Shown piece after piece: positions 41,319 through 48,249 of a stretch of 64,000 bases of DNA. The notes under the pieces were generated by a model that saw only the letters and a program-made list of their open reading frames with translations, was not told where the DNA came from and did not search any database. Origin of the DNA: Dactylosporangium aurantiacum (GTDB lineage Bacteria; Actinomycetota; Actinomycetes; Mycobacteriales; Micromonosporaceae); NCBI RefSeq assembly GCF_000716715.1, contig NZ_JNYJ01000015.1, positions 1 to 64,000 on the forward strand, written 5' to 3'. Both the position numbers and the translations under genes were made by a program. Numbering within the stretch: position 1 is the first letter of the stretch; each line of letters opens with the position of its first letter.

Positions 41319-41408
41319 TCAGACCTGGCGGACCAGGGCGCGACGCCGGATGCGCAGGCGCGCGGCCGGCATCGCCGCCGGCGCGGTGAGGGCATGCGTC
41401 ATGGTCAT
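41319..41408 (-). CDS. Putative erm leader peptide with RLR motif
   Basis: 29 codons, ATG 41408 to TGA 41319, beginning MTMTHALTAP and ending RRRALVRQV. Residues 17-19 are RLR, and RIR and RRR follow. R/K-x-R/K motifs make ribosomes stall in the presence of macrolides; RLR is the arrest motif of the ErmD leader peptide. The ATG lies six bases after a TACGGT -10, so it is read from a leaderless mRNA, and erm starts about 160 bases downstream on the same strand. This is the geometry of inducible erm genes. Stalling itself is inferred. Confidence 0.6.
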   Translation of the reverse strand: MTMTHALTAPAAMPAARLRIRRRALVRQV

Positions 41409-41414
41409 CGCCGC

Positions 41415-41451
41415 ACCGTAGCCGACCGCGCCGCCCGCGGCACCCGATTTT
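41415..41451 (-). promoter_or_regulatory. WhiB7-like promoter of the erm unit
   Basis: Reading on the minus strand: AAAAT (41451-41447), a three-base gap, -35 GTGCCG (41443-41438), a 17-base spacer, -10 TACGGT (41420-41415), six bases, then the leader ATG. An A/T-rich run three bases before a weak -35 is the known binding layout of WhiB7, which activates macrolide-resistance genes in actinobacteria. It begins just after the upstream methyltransferase stop. Confidence 0.55.
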
Positions 41452-41455
41452 CCGC

Positions 41456-42202
41456 TCAGTCGGGCAGGACCGGCTTCTCCCACACCGACACGTGCTGGGC
41501 GCTGTCGCTGGTGAACGGCTCGCGCTGCCAGCCCGCCCAGCGATGCTGCAGGTGCAGGCCGGCCAGCTGCGCCATCAGGTCCAGCTCGGCGGGCCACACG
41601 TAGCGGAACGGGATCGAGCGGAAGCCGCCGCGGCCGCCGACCACCTCGACGTAGTTGGAGCTCATCGACTGGGTGGCGACGTCGTACAGGTCGTAGGCCC
41701 AGCGCGTCTCGCTCACGTGGAACGGCACGACGTCCTGGCCGGGTGGCAGCCGGCGCAGGTCCGGCATCATCACCTCGACCACGAACCGGCCGCCGGGCTG
41801 CAGGTGCGCCGCGACGTTGCGGAAGCACGCGACCTGCGCGGCCTGCGTCGTCAGGTTCATGATCGTGTTGAAGACGATGTACGCGAGGGAGAACGACGCG
41901 TCGACGCGGGTGCTGGCGAAGTCACCGATGGTGACGCCGATCGCGTCGCCGCCGGGCTTCTCGCGCAGCCGCGCCACCATCGCCCTGGACAGGTCGATGC
42001 CGTGCACGGGCACGCCCCGGGCCGCCAGCGGCAGCGCGATGCGGCCGGTGCCGATGCCGAGCTCGAGGGCCCGTCCGCCGTCGGCGAGCTGCGCGAGGGT
42101 GTCGACGGCGGGCTCCACGACCGCCGGGTCGGCCATCTCCCGCGACGACTCGTCGTAGCGGGCCGCGACCCGTTCCCCGAAATAGCCGTCCTGATCGATC
42201 AT
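41456..42202 (-). CDS. Class I SAM-dependent methyltransferase
   Basis: 248 aa. ALELGIGTGRIALPLAARG is motif I, VHGIDLSRAMVA motif II and PGGRFVVEVMMPDL the post-motif strand of Methyltransf_25-type small-molecule methyltransferases. The substrate is unknown. TAGGGT lies six bases before ATG 42202 (leaderless). It lies upstream of erm in the same direction, but erm has its own promoter. Confidence 0.9.
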   Translation of the reverse strand: MIDQDGYFGERVAARYDESSREMADPAVVEPAVDTLAQLADGGRALELGIGTGRIALPLAARGVPVHGIDLSRAMVARLREKPGGDAIGVTIGDFASTRVDASFSLAYIVFNTIMNLTTQAAQVACFRNVAAHLQPGGRFVVEVMMPDLRRLPPGQDVVPFHVSETRWAYDLYDVATQSMSSNYVEVVGGRGGFRSIPFRYVWPAELDLMAQLAGLHLQHRWAGWQREPFTSDSAQHVSVWEKPVLPD

Positions 42203-42327
42203 CGCCGGACCCTATAACGGCCGCCCGATTTCGGTGTCCGCGGGGCGCGAGTCCCCTTTGGGTGTCCGGTTCGCCGGAAGTGGGGCGGGAAGTTGGGCTC
42301 CCGCCCCACATCGCGGTGCGGCGCTGG

Positions 42328-43062
42328 TCAGCGGCGGTCGAGCAGGACCTCGGCGGCGCCGCCGTCCACGCGCAGGGTGTACCGGTCCGCCGCCTGCTGC
42401 CAGCCGGGCAGCGCCAGGACGGTGCCGCCGGCCAGGTTCTGCTTGGCCGAGGTGTCCAGGGTGGCCTTGCCGACGGTGCTCGACGCGCCGAGGGTCAGCT
42501 GGGCCGGCGGGCCGGCCGGGGCGTGCACGAGCAGCTTGCCGACGCCGCCGACGCGGATCGGCAGCTCACCCTCGGGCTTGGGCACGGTCACCTCGAGCTC
42601 CTGCACGCCGGCGACCACGTCCACGCCGGCGAGGCGGCCCGAGGCGAAGTCGACGACCTGGCGCAGGCCGCCACCGGCGAGCTTGAGCTGCCAGCGCACG
42701 GTCGAGTTGAGGTACACGTGCACCGTGGCCTGACCGGCGATCTCGGTGCCGTTCAGGCTGAGCCGGACCACGTCGCCCTCGACCGCGGCGGCGGGTTCGA
42801 CGCGGCTGCCGGGCAGGGTGGAGGCGCGGTACAGGTACCCCTCCATCGGCTCGCTGTGGATGATCACCGACTCGGCGCCGGTGATCACCTCCAGCGTGGC
42901 CGCCTGCCGGCCGTCGAGGGCGCCGGTGACGCTGTGCACCGGCTCCTTCTCGGCGGGGGCATCCGGCTTGCCCGTCCGGGTGGTGGCGATGACGAGGCCC
43001 ACCAGTACCAACGCCACCGCCGCCACACCGGTCAGCAGCCGCAACAACGGGGACTTGATCAT
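42328..43062 (-). CDS. Membrane-anchored beta-rich hypothetical protein, coupled to the LPMO
   Basis: 244 aa. One N-terminal transmembrane anchor (about 8-28) precedes an extracellular part made of repeating short strands (SVIIHSEPMEGYLYRAS, ATVHVYLNSTVRWQLKL, GVGKLLVHAPAGPPAQLTLG), resembling the beta-helix of DUF4097/DUF2807 proteins. ATG 43062 overlaps the LPMO stop by four bases (ATGA), so both are made from one mRNA. Perhaps a surface adhesin or sensor working with the secreted enzyme; function unknown. Confidence 0.7.
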   Translation of the reverse strand: MIKSPLLRLLTGVAAVALVLVGLVIATTRTGKPDAPAEKEPVHSVTGALDGRQAATLEVITGAESVIIHSEPMEGYLYRASTLPGSRVEPAAAVEGDVVRLSLNGTEIAGQATVHVYLNSTVRWQLKLAGGGLRQVVDFASGRLAGVDVVAGVQELEVTVPKPEGELPIRVGGVGKLLVHAPAGPPAQLTLGASSTVGKATLDTSAKQNLAGGTVLALPGWQQAADRYTLRVDGGAAEVLLDRR

Positions 43063-44183
43063 GGGCTGGTGCAGCTCAGCGTCGGGGCGGTCGCCGGGGC
43101 GGTGCCGGTGGCGTTGAAGCCGAACGACGTGGTCGCGCCGGCGGCCAGCACCCTGTTCCAGTCGACGTTGCTCACCGCGGGGTTCGGTGGCTGCGCGACC
43201 AGGGTGCCGTTCCACGGTGACCCTTCGAAGCCCTGCCCGTTCTGGTACGACCAGCGCACGGTCCACCCGTTCAGGCTGGTCGATCCGCTGTTGCGGACGG
43301 TGACCTCGGCCTGGAAGTGCCCGGCCCACGAGCTCGGCACGATCCGCCAGGTCGCGGTGCAGCCGCCCGACCCGCCGGACGGTCCCGGCGAGGACGACGC
43401 CGAGCGCGACGGGGACCGCGACACGGACGCCGACGCCGACGGTGACGTCGAGCGCGACGGGGAGGTCGACACCGACGGTGACGGCGAGGACGGGGTGCCG
43501 CCGATGCCGGTCACCTCGCCGTTGCCGCCGTCGAAGACGATGTCGGAGCAGCTGAAGAAGTTCTCCTGGCTGTCGGAGCGCACCCACTGGATGAACAGCA
43601 TGTGCCGGCCGCTCTTGCCCGAGGGCAGGGTGGCGTTGAACGAGTAGTAGTTCAGGCTGCCGGCCGGGCCGGACTGCGGCGGGTCGGTCACGCTCCAGAA
43701 CGGCTCCAGGTCACCCCACGCCAGGGGCGTGGTGGGGCTCCAGCCGTTGCGGGTGACGTACAGGTGGAACGTGCCGGGGTGGGCGGCCCAGTTGCTGTAA
43801 CGCATCTGGATCGTCGAGCCGGCGGTCAGGTGGGTGGTCGGCCAGTCGGTGCGGGCGGCGTTGTACGCGGCGTACTTCGTCGTGCCCGCCCCGCAGATCT
43901 GGCCGTCTGGGATGTAGCCGGTGGTGCGGCCGCCGGCGTCGGAGCGCAGCACGCCGAACCAGTCGTACAGCGGCTGCTGCCCGCCCTGCGCGACGGCGTC
44001 GGCGCAGGCCGGGTTGCTCGGGGCGATCTCGCCGGTGGGGCGCAGGCCGTCCACGTAGCACAGGTAGGTGCGGCTGCCGGGGACCATCGCGACGCCGTGG
44101 GCCGCCGCCGGGGCGGCGGGGACCACGAGGACCGCGACGGCGCCGACGGCGAAAGCCGTTAAGACGCTCCACACAGGGCGCAA
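43059..44183 (-). CDS. Secreted AA10 lytic polysaccharide monooxygenase with CBM2
   Basis: 374 aa. Signal peptide ending PAAA before His29 (first copper ligand), second His in WAAHPGTFHL, and FSCSDIVFDGG near the end of AA10 (about 29-225). A Ser/Pro/Arg linker leads to a C-terminal CBM2 (CTATWRIVPSSWAGHFQAEV to the end). It lacks the CIP1-like domain of the other LPMO. TTG 44183 was chosen as start because AGGAGG lies six bases upstream; GTG 44198 has no SD before it, and both give a working signal peptide. It is the first gene of a two-gene unit. Confidence 0.93.
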   Translation of the reverse strand: MRPVWSVLTAFAVGAVAVLVVPAAPAAAHGVAMVPGSRTYLCYVDGLRPTGEIAPSNPACADAVAQGGQQPLYDWFGVLRSDAGGRTTGYIPDGQICGAGTTKYAAYNAARTDWPTTHLTAGSTIQMRYSNWAAHPGTFHLYVTRNGWSPTTPLAWGDLEPFWSVTDPPQSGPAGSLNYYSFNATLPSGKSGRHMLFIQWVRSDSQENFFSCSDIVFDGGNGEVTGIGGTPSSPSPSVSTSPSRSTSPSASASVSRSPSRSASSSPGPSGGSGGCTATWRIVPSSWAGHFQAEVTVRNSGSTSLNGWTVRWSYQNGQGFEGSPWNGTLVAQPPNPAVSNVDWNRVLAAGATTSFGFNATGTAPATAPTLSCTSP

Positions 44184-44300
44184 TGTGCTCCTCCTCACAC
44201 GAGGTAGGCGCAGTGTTCGCGTGCGGTGCGGCCATTGGCAAGCATCGACGTCACACGGGCGGCGGGATCAGGCCCGGTCCGTGAAAGTTCCACGTCAGGG

Positions 44301-45494
44301 TCATGCGTTGATCGACAGGCGGGCGGTGGTGCCTCCCGCGCCGGAGGTGAGGGTGACCGTGCCGCCGTGCGCGGTCGCCGCCTGCCGGGCGATGTGCAGG
44401 CCCAGCCCGACGCCCGGGACGGCCTCCTGGCGGGCGTGCCGGCCACGGTAGAAGCGCTGGAACACGTACGGCAGCTCGTCGGCGGGTACGCCCACGCCGG
44501 TGTCGGCGACCTCGACGGCCGGCGCCGGCCCGGCGGCCACGGAGACGGTGACGGCGCCGCCGGCCGGGGTGAACAGCACCGCGTTGCGCACCAGCTGCTG
44601 CACCGCGTGGGTCAGCTGGGTGATGTCGGCGCGGACCACGACCTGCCGGGGTGCGGGCAGTGCGGACAGGTCGACCCCGCGCCGCTCGGCGAGGTCGCCG
44701 CAGGCCCGCCGGGCCGCCTCCGCGACGACCGTCAGGTCGACCTGGGTGCGGTGCGGCTCGCCCGGAGCGTGCGCCGGCCGGGCCCCGGTCAGCAGGTGGT
44801 CGACCATGCGGACGAGCCGCTCGCCGTTGCGCTGGATCGGCTCCACGAAGCGGTCGTACCCGGCCGGCAGCTCCTCCCCGGCCAGCAGCTCCAGGTACCC
44901 CTGGATCGCCGCGACCGGGGTGCGCAGCTCGTGCGAGACGGTCGCGATCAGGTCCTCCTCGCGCTGGGCGGCCCGGGCCAGCTCCTCGCCGAGCTCGGTG
45001 AGCAGCAGCTGGGTGCGCCGCAGCGTCAGGTGCCCGACGGCCTGCGCGGCGAGGGTGTCCAGGGCCTCGCGCTGGCGGGGGCCGAGGTCGCCGGGGCGGC
45101 TGTCGACGACGCAGAGGGCGCCGAGCGCGTGGCCGTCCTCGTCCAGCAGCGGCGAGCCGGCGTAGAAGCGCACGTGCGGCTCGCCGGTGACGTTGCGGTA
45201 CGTGCTGAACCGCGGGTCCAGCCGGGCGTCGGGCACGACGAGCTGTCGGCGCCGGGCGACCGTGCTGGCGCAGAAGGAGACGTCGTGCGGGGTCTCGTCG
45301 TCGGCGAAACCGGTGTTGCCGGCGAACCACTGCCGGTCCCGGTCGACAATGGACACCGCGGACATCGGCGTGTCGAAGATCGACGCGGCGAGGCGGGTCA
45401 GCTCGTCGAGGGCCGCCGGGCGGGGCTGGTCGAGGACGCGGTAGCTGTGCACGGCGGCGAGACGGGCGTCCTCGTCCTGCGCGGGTCTCGTCAT
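44301..45494 (-). CDS. GAF-domain sensor histidine kinase
   Basis: 397 aa, no membrane segment. GAF domain (about 20-160: DTPMSAVSIVDRDRQWF, FCASTVARRRQLVVPDA, HALGALCVVDSRPG), classical HisKA with ATVSHELRTPVAAI (about 190), and HATPase_c with N box VRNAVLFTPAGG, G1 DTGVGV and G2 GVGLGLHIA. It should sense a cytoplasmic signal such as redox or a small ligand. GGGAGACGAG precedes ATG 45494. No response regulator is adjacent. Confidence 0.93.
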   Translation of the reverse strand: MTRPAQDEDARLAAVHSYRVLDQPRPAALDELTRLAASIFDTPMSAVSIVDRDRQWFAGNTGFADDETPHDVSFCASTVARRRQLVVPDARLDPRFSTYRNVTGEPHVRFYAGSPLLDEDGHALGALCVVDSRPGDLGPRQREALDTLAAQAVGHLTLRRTQLLLTELGEELARAAQREEDLIATVSHELRTPVAAIQGYLELLAGEELPAGYDRFVEPIQRNGERLVRMVDHLLTGARPAHAPGEPHRTQVDLTVVAEAARRACGDLAERRGVDLSALPAPRQVVVRADITQLTHAVQQLVRNAVLFTPAGGAVTVSVAAGPAPAVEVADTGVGVPADELPYVFQRFYRGRHARQEAVPGVGLGLHIARQAATAHGGTVTLTSGAGGTTARLSINA

Positions 45495-45657
45495 CTCGTC
45501 TCCCTGGCTCGCCGGTGCCCCATCAGCTTCGGCACCGGCAGGTGCCTGCGGGAATGACACAGGGTTGCCGTGCGGTAGCGGGCCGCGGGAAGTGTCGGTG
45601 GGTGTGCTTAGGGTGTGGTTCTGATCTGTTCCGTTGCCTCGTCGTGGCGCTTCCGCG

Positions 45658-45695
45658 TTAATCGCTTGTCCGAGTGAGTGCTCGCTCAGTAAGGT
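45658..45695 (+). promoter_or_regulatory. Promoter and operator of the tetR-ABC operon
   Basis: TTGTCC (45666-45671) and TAAGGT (45690-45695) are 18 bp apart, and the imperfect inverted repeat GAGTGAGT/GCTCGCTC (45672-45687) fills the spacer, an ideal autorepression site. TTAAT (45658-45662) stands three bases before the -35, a possible WhiB7-type A/T run. Confidence 0.6.
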
Positions 45696-45702
45696 GGCCG
45701 TC

Positions 45703-46353
45703 GTGAACCAGCAGCCCGTGCAGACCCGCCGCCGGCGCGTCCCCGCGCTGTCGCCGGACGAGCGGCGGGCGACGATCATCGCCGCGACCATCCCACTGCT
45801 GCGCACCCACGGCGCGGCGGTGACCACCAAGCAGATCGCCGAGGCCGCGGGGGTCGCCGAGGGCACCATCTTCGGCGTCTTCCCCGACAAGGCGTCGCTG
45901 ATCCTCGCCGCGCTCGGCACCGCCTTCGACCAGGAGGCGGTGCTGCGCCAGCTCAGCGCGATCGACCCGCAGGCACCCCTGCGGGAGCGCATGCGTGACG
46001 CCGCGGCGATCCTGCTGCGCCGCTTCGAGGGCAACATCCAGCTGATGATGGTCGCCCGCACGCTGCCGATGGAGACCGGCCGGCGGCAGGTGGAGCAGCT
46101 GATGGAGGGCCGCAGGCGGCTGGTCGAGGCGGTGGCGGCGCTCATCGAGCCGGACCGGGCGCTGCTGCGACGCAGCCCCGCCAGCACCGCCAACATGCTC
46201 GTGCTGCTGGTCATCGCGTCGGTCCGGCCCGAGCTGGCCGAGCCTGACGCGCTCGATGCCGACGGCGTGGTCGCCGTCCTGCTCGACGGGCTGCTGGTGC
46301 GCCCGACCGACATCACCGGGGGAGACGCCTGCCGATGCTCATCCAACTCCTGA
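45703..46353 (+). CDS. TetR-family regulator of the ABC exporter
   Basis: 216 aa. HTH region (about 18-65): IIAATIPLLRTHGAAVTTKQ, IAEAAGVAEGTIFGVF and PDKASLILAAL. GTG 45703 lies seven bases after TAAGGT (leaderless). Its 3' end overlaps the first exporter gene by 19 bases, so regulator and pump are one operon, and an operator-like repeat lies in the promoter. Confidence 0.93.
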   Translation: MNQQPVQTRRRRVPALSPDERRATIIAATIPLLRTHGAAVTTKQIAEAAGVAEGTIFGVFPDKASLILAALGTAFDQEAVLRQLSAIDPQAPLRERMRDAAAILLRRFEGNIQLMMVARTLPMETGRRQVEQLMEGRRRLVEAVAALIEPDRALLRRSPASTANMLVLLVIASVRPELAEPDALDADGVVAVLLDGLLVRPTDITGGDACRCSSNS

Positions 46354-48071
46354 AGACCTACCTACGGCCCTACAGACGGCCGATCGCGCTGGTTGTGCTG
46401 CTGCAACTGGTGCAGACCCTCGCGACGCTCTACCTGCCGACCCTTAACGCCGACATCATCGACGGCGGCGTCGTCACCGGCGACACCGGCTACATCATGC
46501 GCATCGGCGGCTGGATGCTCGCCGTCACCGCACTGCAGATCGTGTGCTCAGCGGCCGCGGTCTACTTCGGCGCCCGCACCGCGATGGCGCTCGGCCGCGA
46601 CGTGCGCGCCGGCATCTTCGACAAGGTCCAGCGGCTCTCGGCGCGGGAGGTCGGGCACTTCGGCGCGCCGTCGCTGATCACCCGCACCACCAACGACATC
46701 CAGCAGGTCCAGATGCTGGTGCTGATGACGTTCACGCTCATGGTGTCCGCGCCGATCATGTGCGTCGGGGGCATCATCCTCGCCCTCGTGCAGGACGTGC
46801 CGCTGTCGGCGCTGCTGCTGGTCGTCGTGCCGATCCTCATCGGCGTCATCTCCGTCATCGTGGTGCGGATGCGGCCGCTGTTCCGTCTCATGCAGGAGCG
46901 CATCGACCTGGTCAACCGGGTCATCCGCGAGCAGATCAGCGGCATCAGGGTCATCCGTGCCTTCGTGCGCGACGAGCACGAGCGGGTCCGCTTCGCCAAG
47001 ACCAACGGCGACCTGCGCGACGTGTCGCTGGCCGTCGGCCGGCTCATGTCGCTGATGTTCCCGACCGTGATGCTGGTCGTCAACGCCTCCAGCATCCTCG
47101 TGCTCTGGTTCGGCGCGCACCGCATCGACAGCGGCGGCATGCAGATCGGGGCGCTCACGGCGTTCCTGAGCTACCTCATGCAGATCCTGATGGCCGTCAT
47201 GATGGCCACGTTCATGTTCGTCATGATCCCCCGGGCCGAGGTGTGCGCCGAGCGCATCCAGGAGGTCCTGACCACCGAGTCCAGCGTCGTGCCGCCGGCG
47301 AAGGCGGTCACTGACCTGCCCCGGCACGGCGAGCTGGAGCTGCGCGGCGTCGAGTTCCGCTACCCGGGCGCGGAGTCGCCGGTCATCAGCGGCATCGATC
47401 TCACCGCCCGGCCGGGCGAGACGACCGCCATCATCGGCAGCACCGGCGCCGGCAAGACCACCCTGCTCAACCTGGTGCCCCGGCTGATGGACGCCACCGC
47501 CGGCACCGTCCTGGTCGACGGCGTCGACGTGCGCCACATCGACCCGGCGCTGCTGTCGGCGACGGTGAGCATGGTGCCGCAGAAGCCGTACCTGTTCTCC
47601 GGCACCGTCGCGTCCAACCTGCGCTACGGCCGGCCCGACGCGACCGACGCCGAGCTGTGGCGGGCCCTGGAGGTCGCGCAGGCCGCCGACTTCGTGCGGG
47701 CGATGCCCGAGGCCCTGGACGCGCCGATCGCGCAGGGCGGCACCAACGTCTCCGGCGGGCAGCGGCAGCGCCTGGCGATCGCCAGGACGCTCGTCGCCCG
47801 TCCCGAGGTGTATCTCTTCGACGACTCGTTCTCCGCCCTGGACTACGCCACCGACGCCGCGCTGCGCGACGCGCTGCGCACCGAGATCGCCGACGCGACC
47901 GTGGTCATCGTCGCGCAGCGGGTCAGCACGATCCGCGACGCGCAGACCATCGTCGTGCTCGACGAGGGCCGCGTGGTCGGCACCGGCACCCACATCGAGC
48001 TGATGGACACCAACGCGACCTACCGCGAGATCGTGCTGTCCCAGCTCACCGAGCAGGAGGCAGCGGCATGA
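46335..48071 (+). CDS. Heterodimeric multidrug ABC exporter half, LmrC/BmrC type
   Basis: 578 aa. Six membrane helices (about 1-310) with the coupling stretch GHFGAPSLITRTTNDIQQVQ, then the ATPase: Walker A GSTGAGKTT, Q-loop MVPQKPYLFSG, signature VSGGQRQRLAIART, Walker B VYLFDDSFSALD. The base after Walker B is Asp (FDDS) where a catalytic Glu is expected, which marks the degenerate partner of heterodimeric exporters such as BmrCD or TM287/288. It pairs with the gene at 48246. ATG 46335 has GGGGGAG upstream. Confidence 0.94.
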   Translation: MLIQLLKTYLRPYRRPIALVVLLQLVQTLATLYLPTLNADIIDGGVVTGDTGYIMRIGGWMLAVTALQIVCSAAAVYFGARTAMALGRDVRAGIFDKVQRLSAREVGHFGAPSLITRTTNDIQQVQMLVLMTFTLMVSAPIMCVGGIILALVQDVPLSALLLVVVPILIGVISVIVVRMRPLFRLMQERIDLVNRVIREQISGIRVIRAFVRDEHERVRFAKTNGDLRDVSLAVGRLMSLMFPTVMLVVNASSILVLWFGAHRIDSGGMQIGALTAFLSYLMQILMAVMMATFMFVMIPRAEVCAERIQEVLTTESSVVPPAKAVTDLPRHGELELRGVEFRYPGAESPVISGIDLTARPGETTAIIGSTGAGKTTLLNLVPRLMDATAGTVLVDGVDVRHIDPALLSATVSMVPQKPYLFSGTVASNLRYGRPDATDAELWRALEVAQAADFVRAMPEALDAPIAQGGTNVSGGQRQRLAIARTLVARPEVYLFDDSFSALDYATDAALRDALRTEIADATVVIVAQRVSTIRDAQTIVVLDEGRVVGTGTHIELMDTNATYREIVLSQLTEQEAAA

Positions 48072-48160
48072 CCGGACCGGAGCGCAGCGGAGGGCTGGGC
48101 ATCATGGGCGCGGTTTCGAGGTCAGGGCGGCGCCGGAGCGCAGCGGAGGTGACGGCATGA
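48068..48160 (+). CDS. 30-residue linker ORF in the first 89-bp repeat
   Basis: ATG overlaps the stop of the first exporter half (ATGA) and its own stop overlaps the ATG of the next identical ORF. Sequence starts MTGPERSGGLGIMG and is basic near the end. GCAGCGGAGG-type SDs precede each ATG. It may be translated only to carry ribosomes forward; no function known. Confidence 0.4.
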   Translation: MTGPERSGGLGIMGAVSRSGRRRSAAEVTA

Positions 48161-48245
48161 CCGGACCGGAGCGCAGCGGAGGGCTGGGCATCATGGGCGC
48201 CGTTTCGAGGTCAGGGCGGCGCCGGAGCGCAGCGGAGGTGACGGC
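48068..48245. repeat. 89-bp tandem duplication carrying SD and start codon
   Basis: Two direct copies (48068-48156 and 48157-48245) differ at one base. Each contains the element CGGAGCGCAGCGGAGG twice, the second copy serving as an SD, and ends just before an ATG. The third ATG is the start of the second exporter gene. Confidence 0.95.
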
Positions 48246-48249
48246 ATGA
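48157..48249 (+). CDS. 30-residue linker ORF in the second 89-bp repeat
   Basis: Encodes the same peptide as the preceding ORF; its single base change is silent (GCG to GCC). Its TGA overlaps the ATG of the second exporter half, giving an unbroken chain of ATGA overlaps from 48068 to 48249. Confidence 0.4.
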   Translation: MTGPERSGGLGIMGAVSRSGRRRSAAEVTA

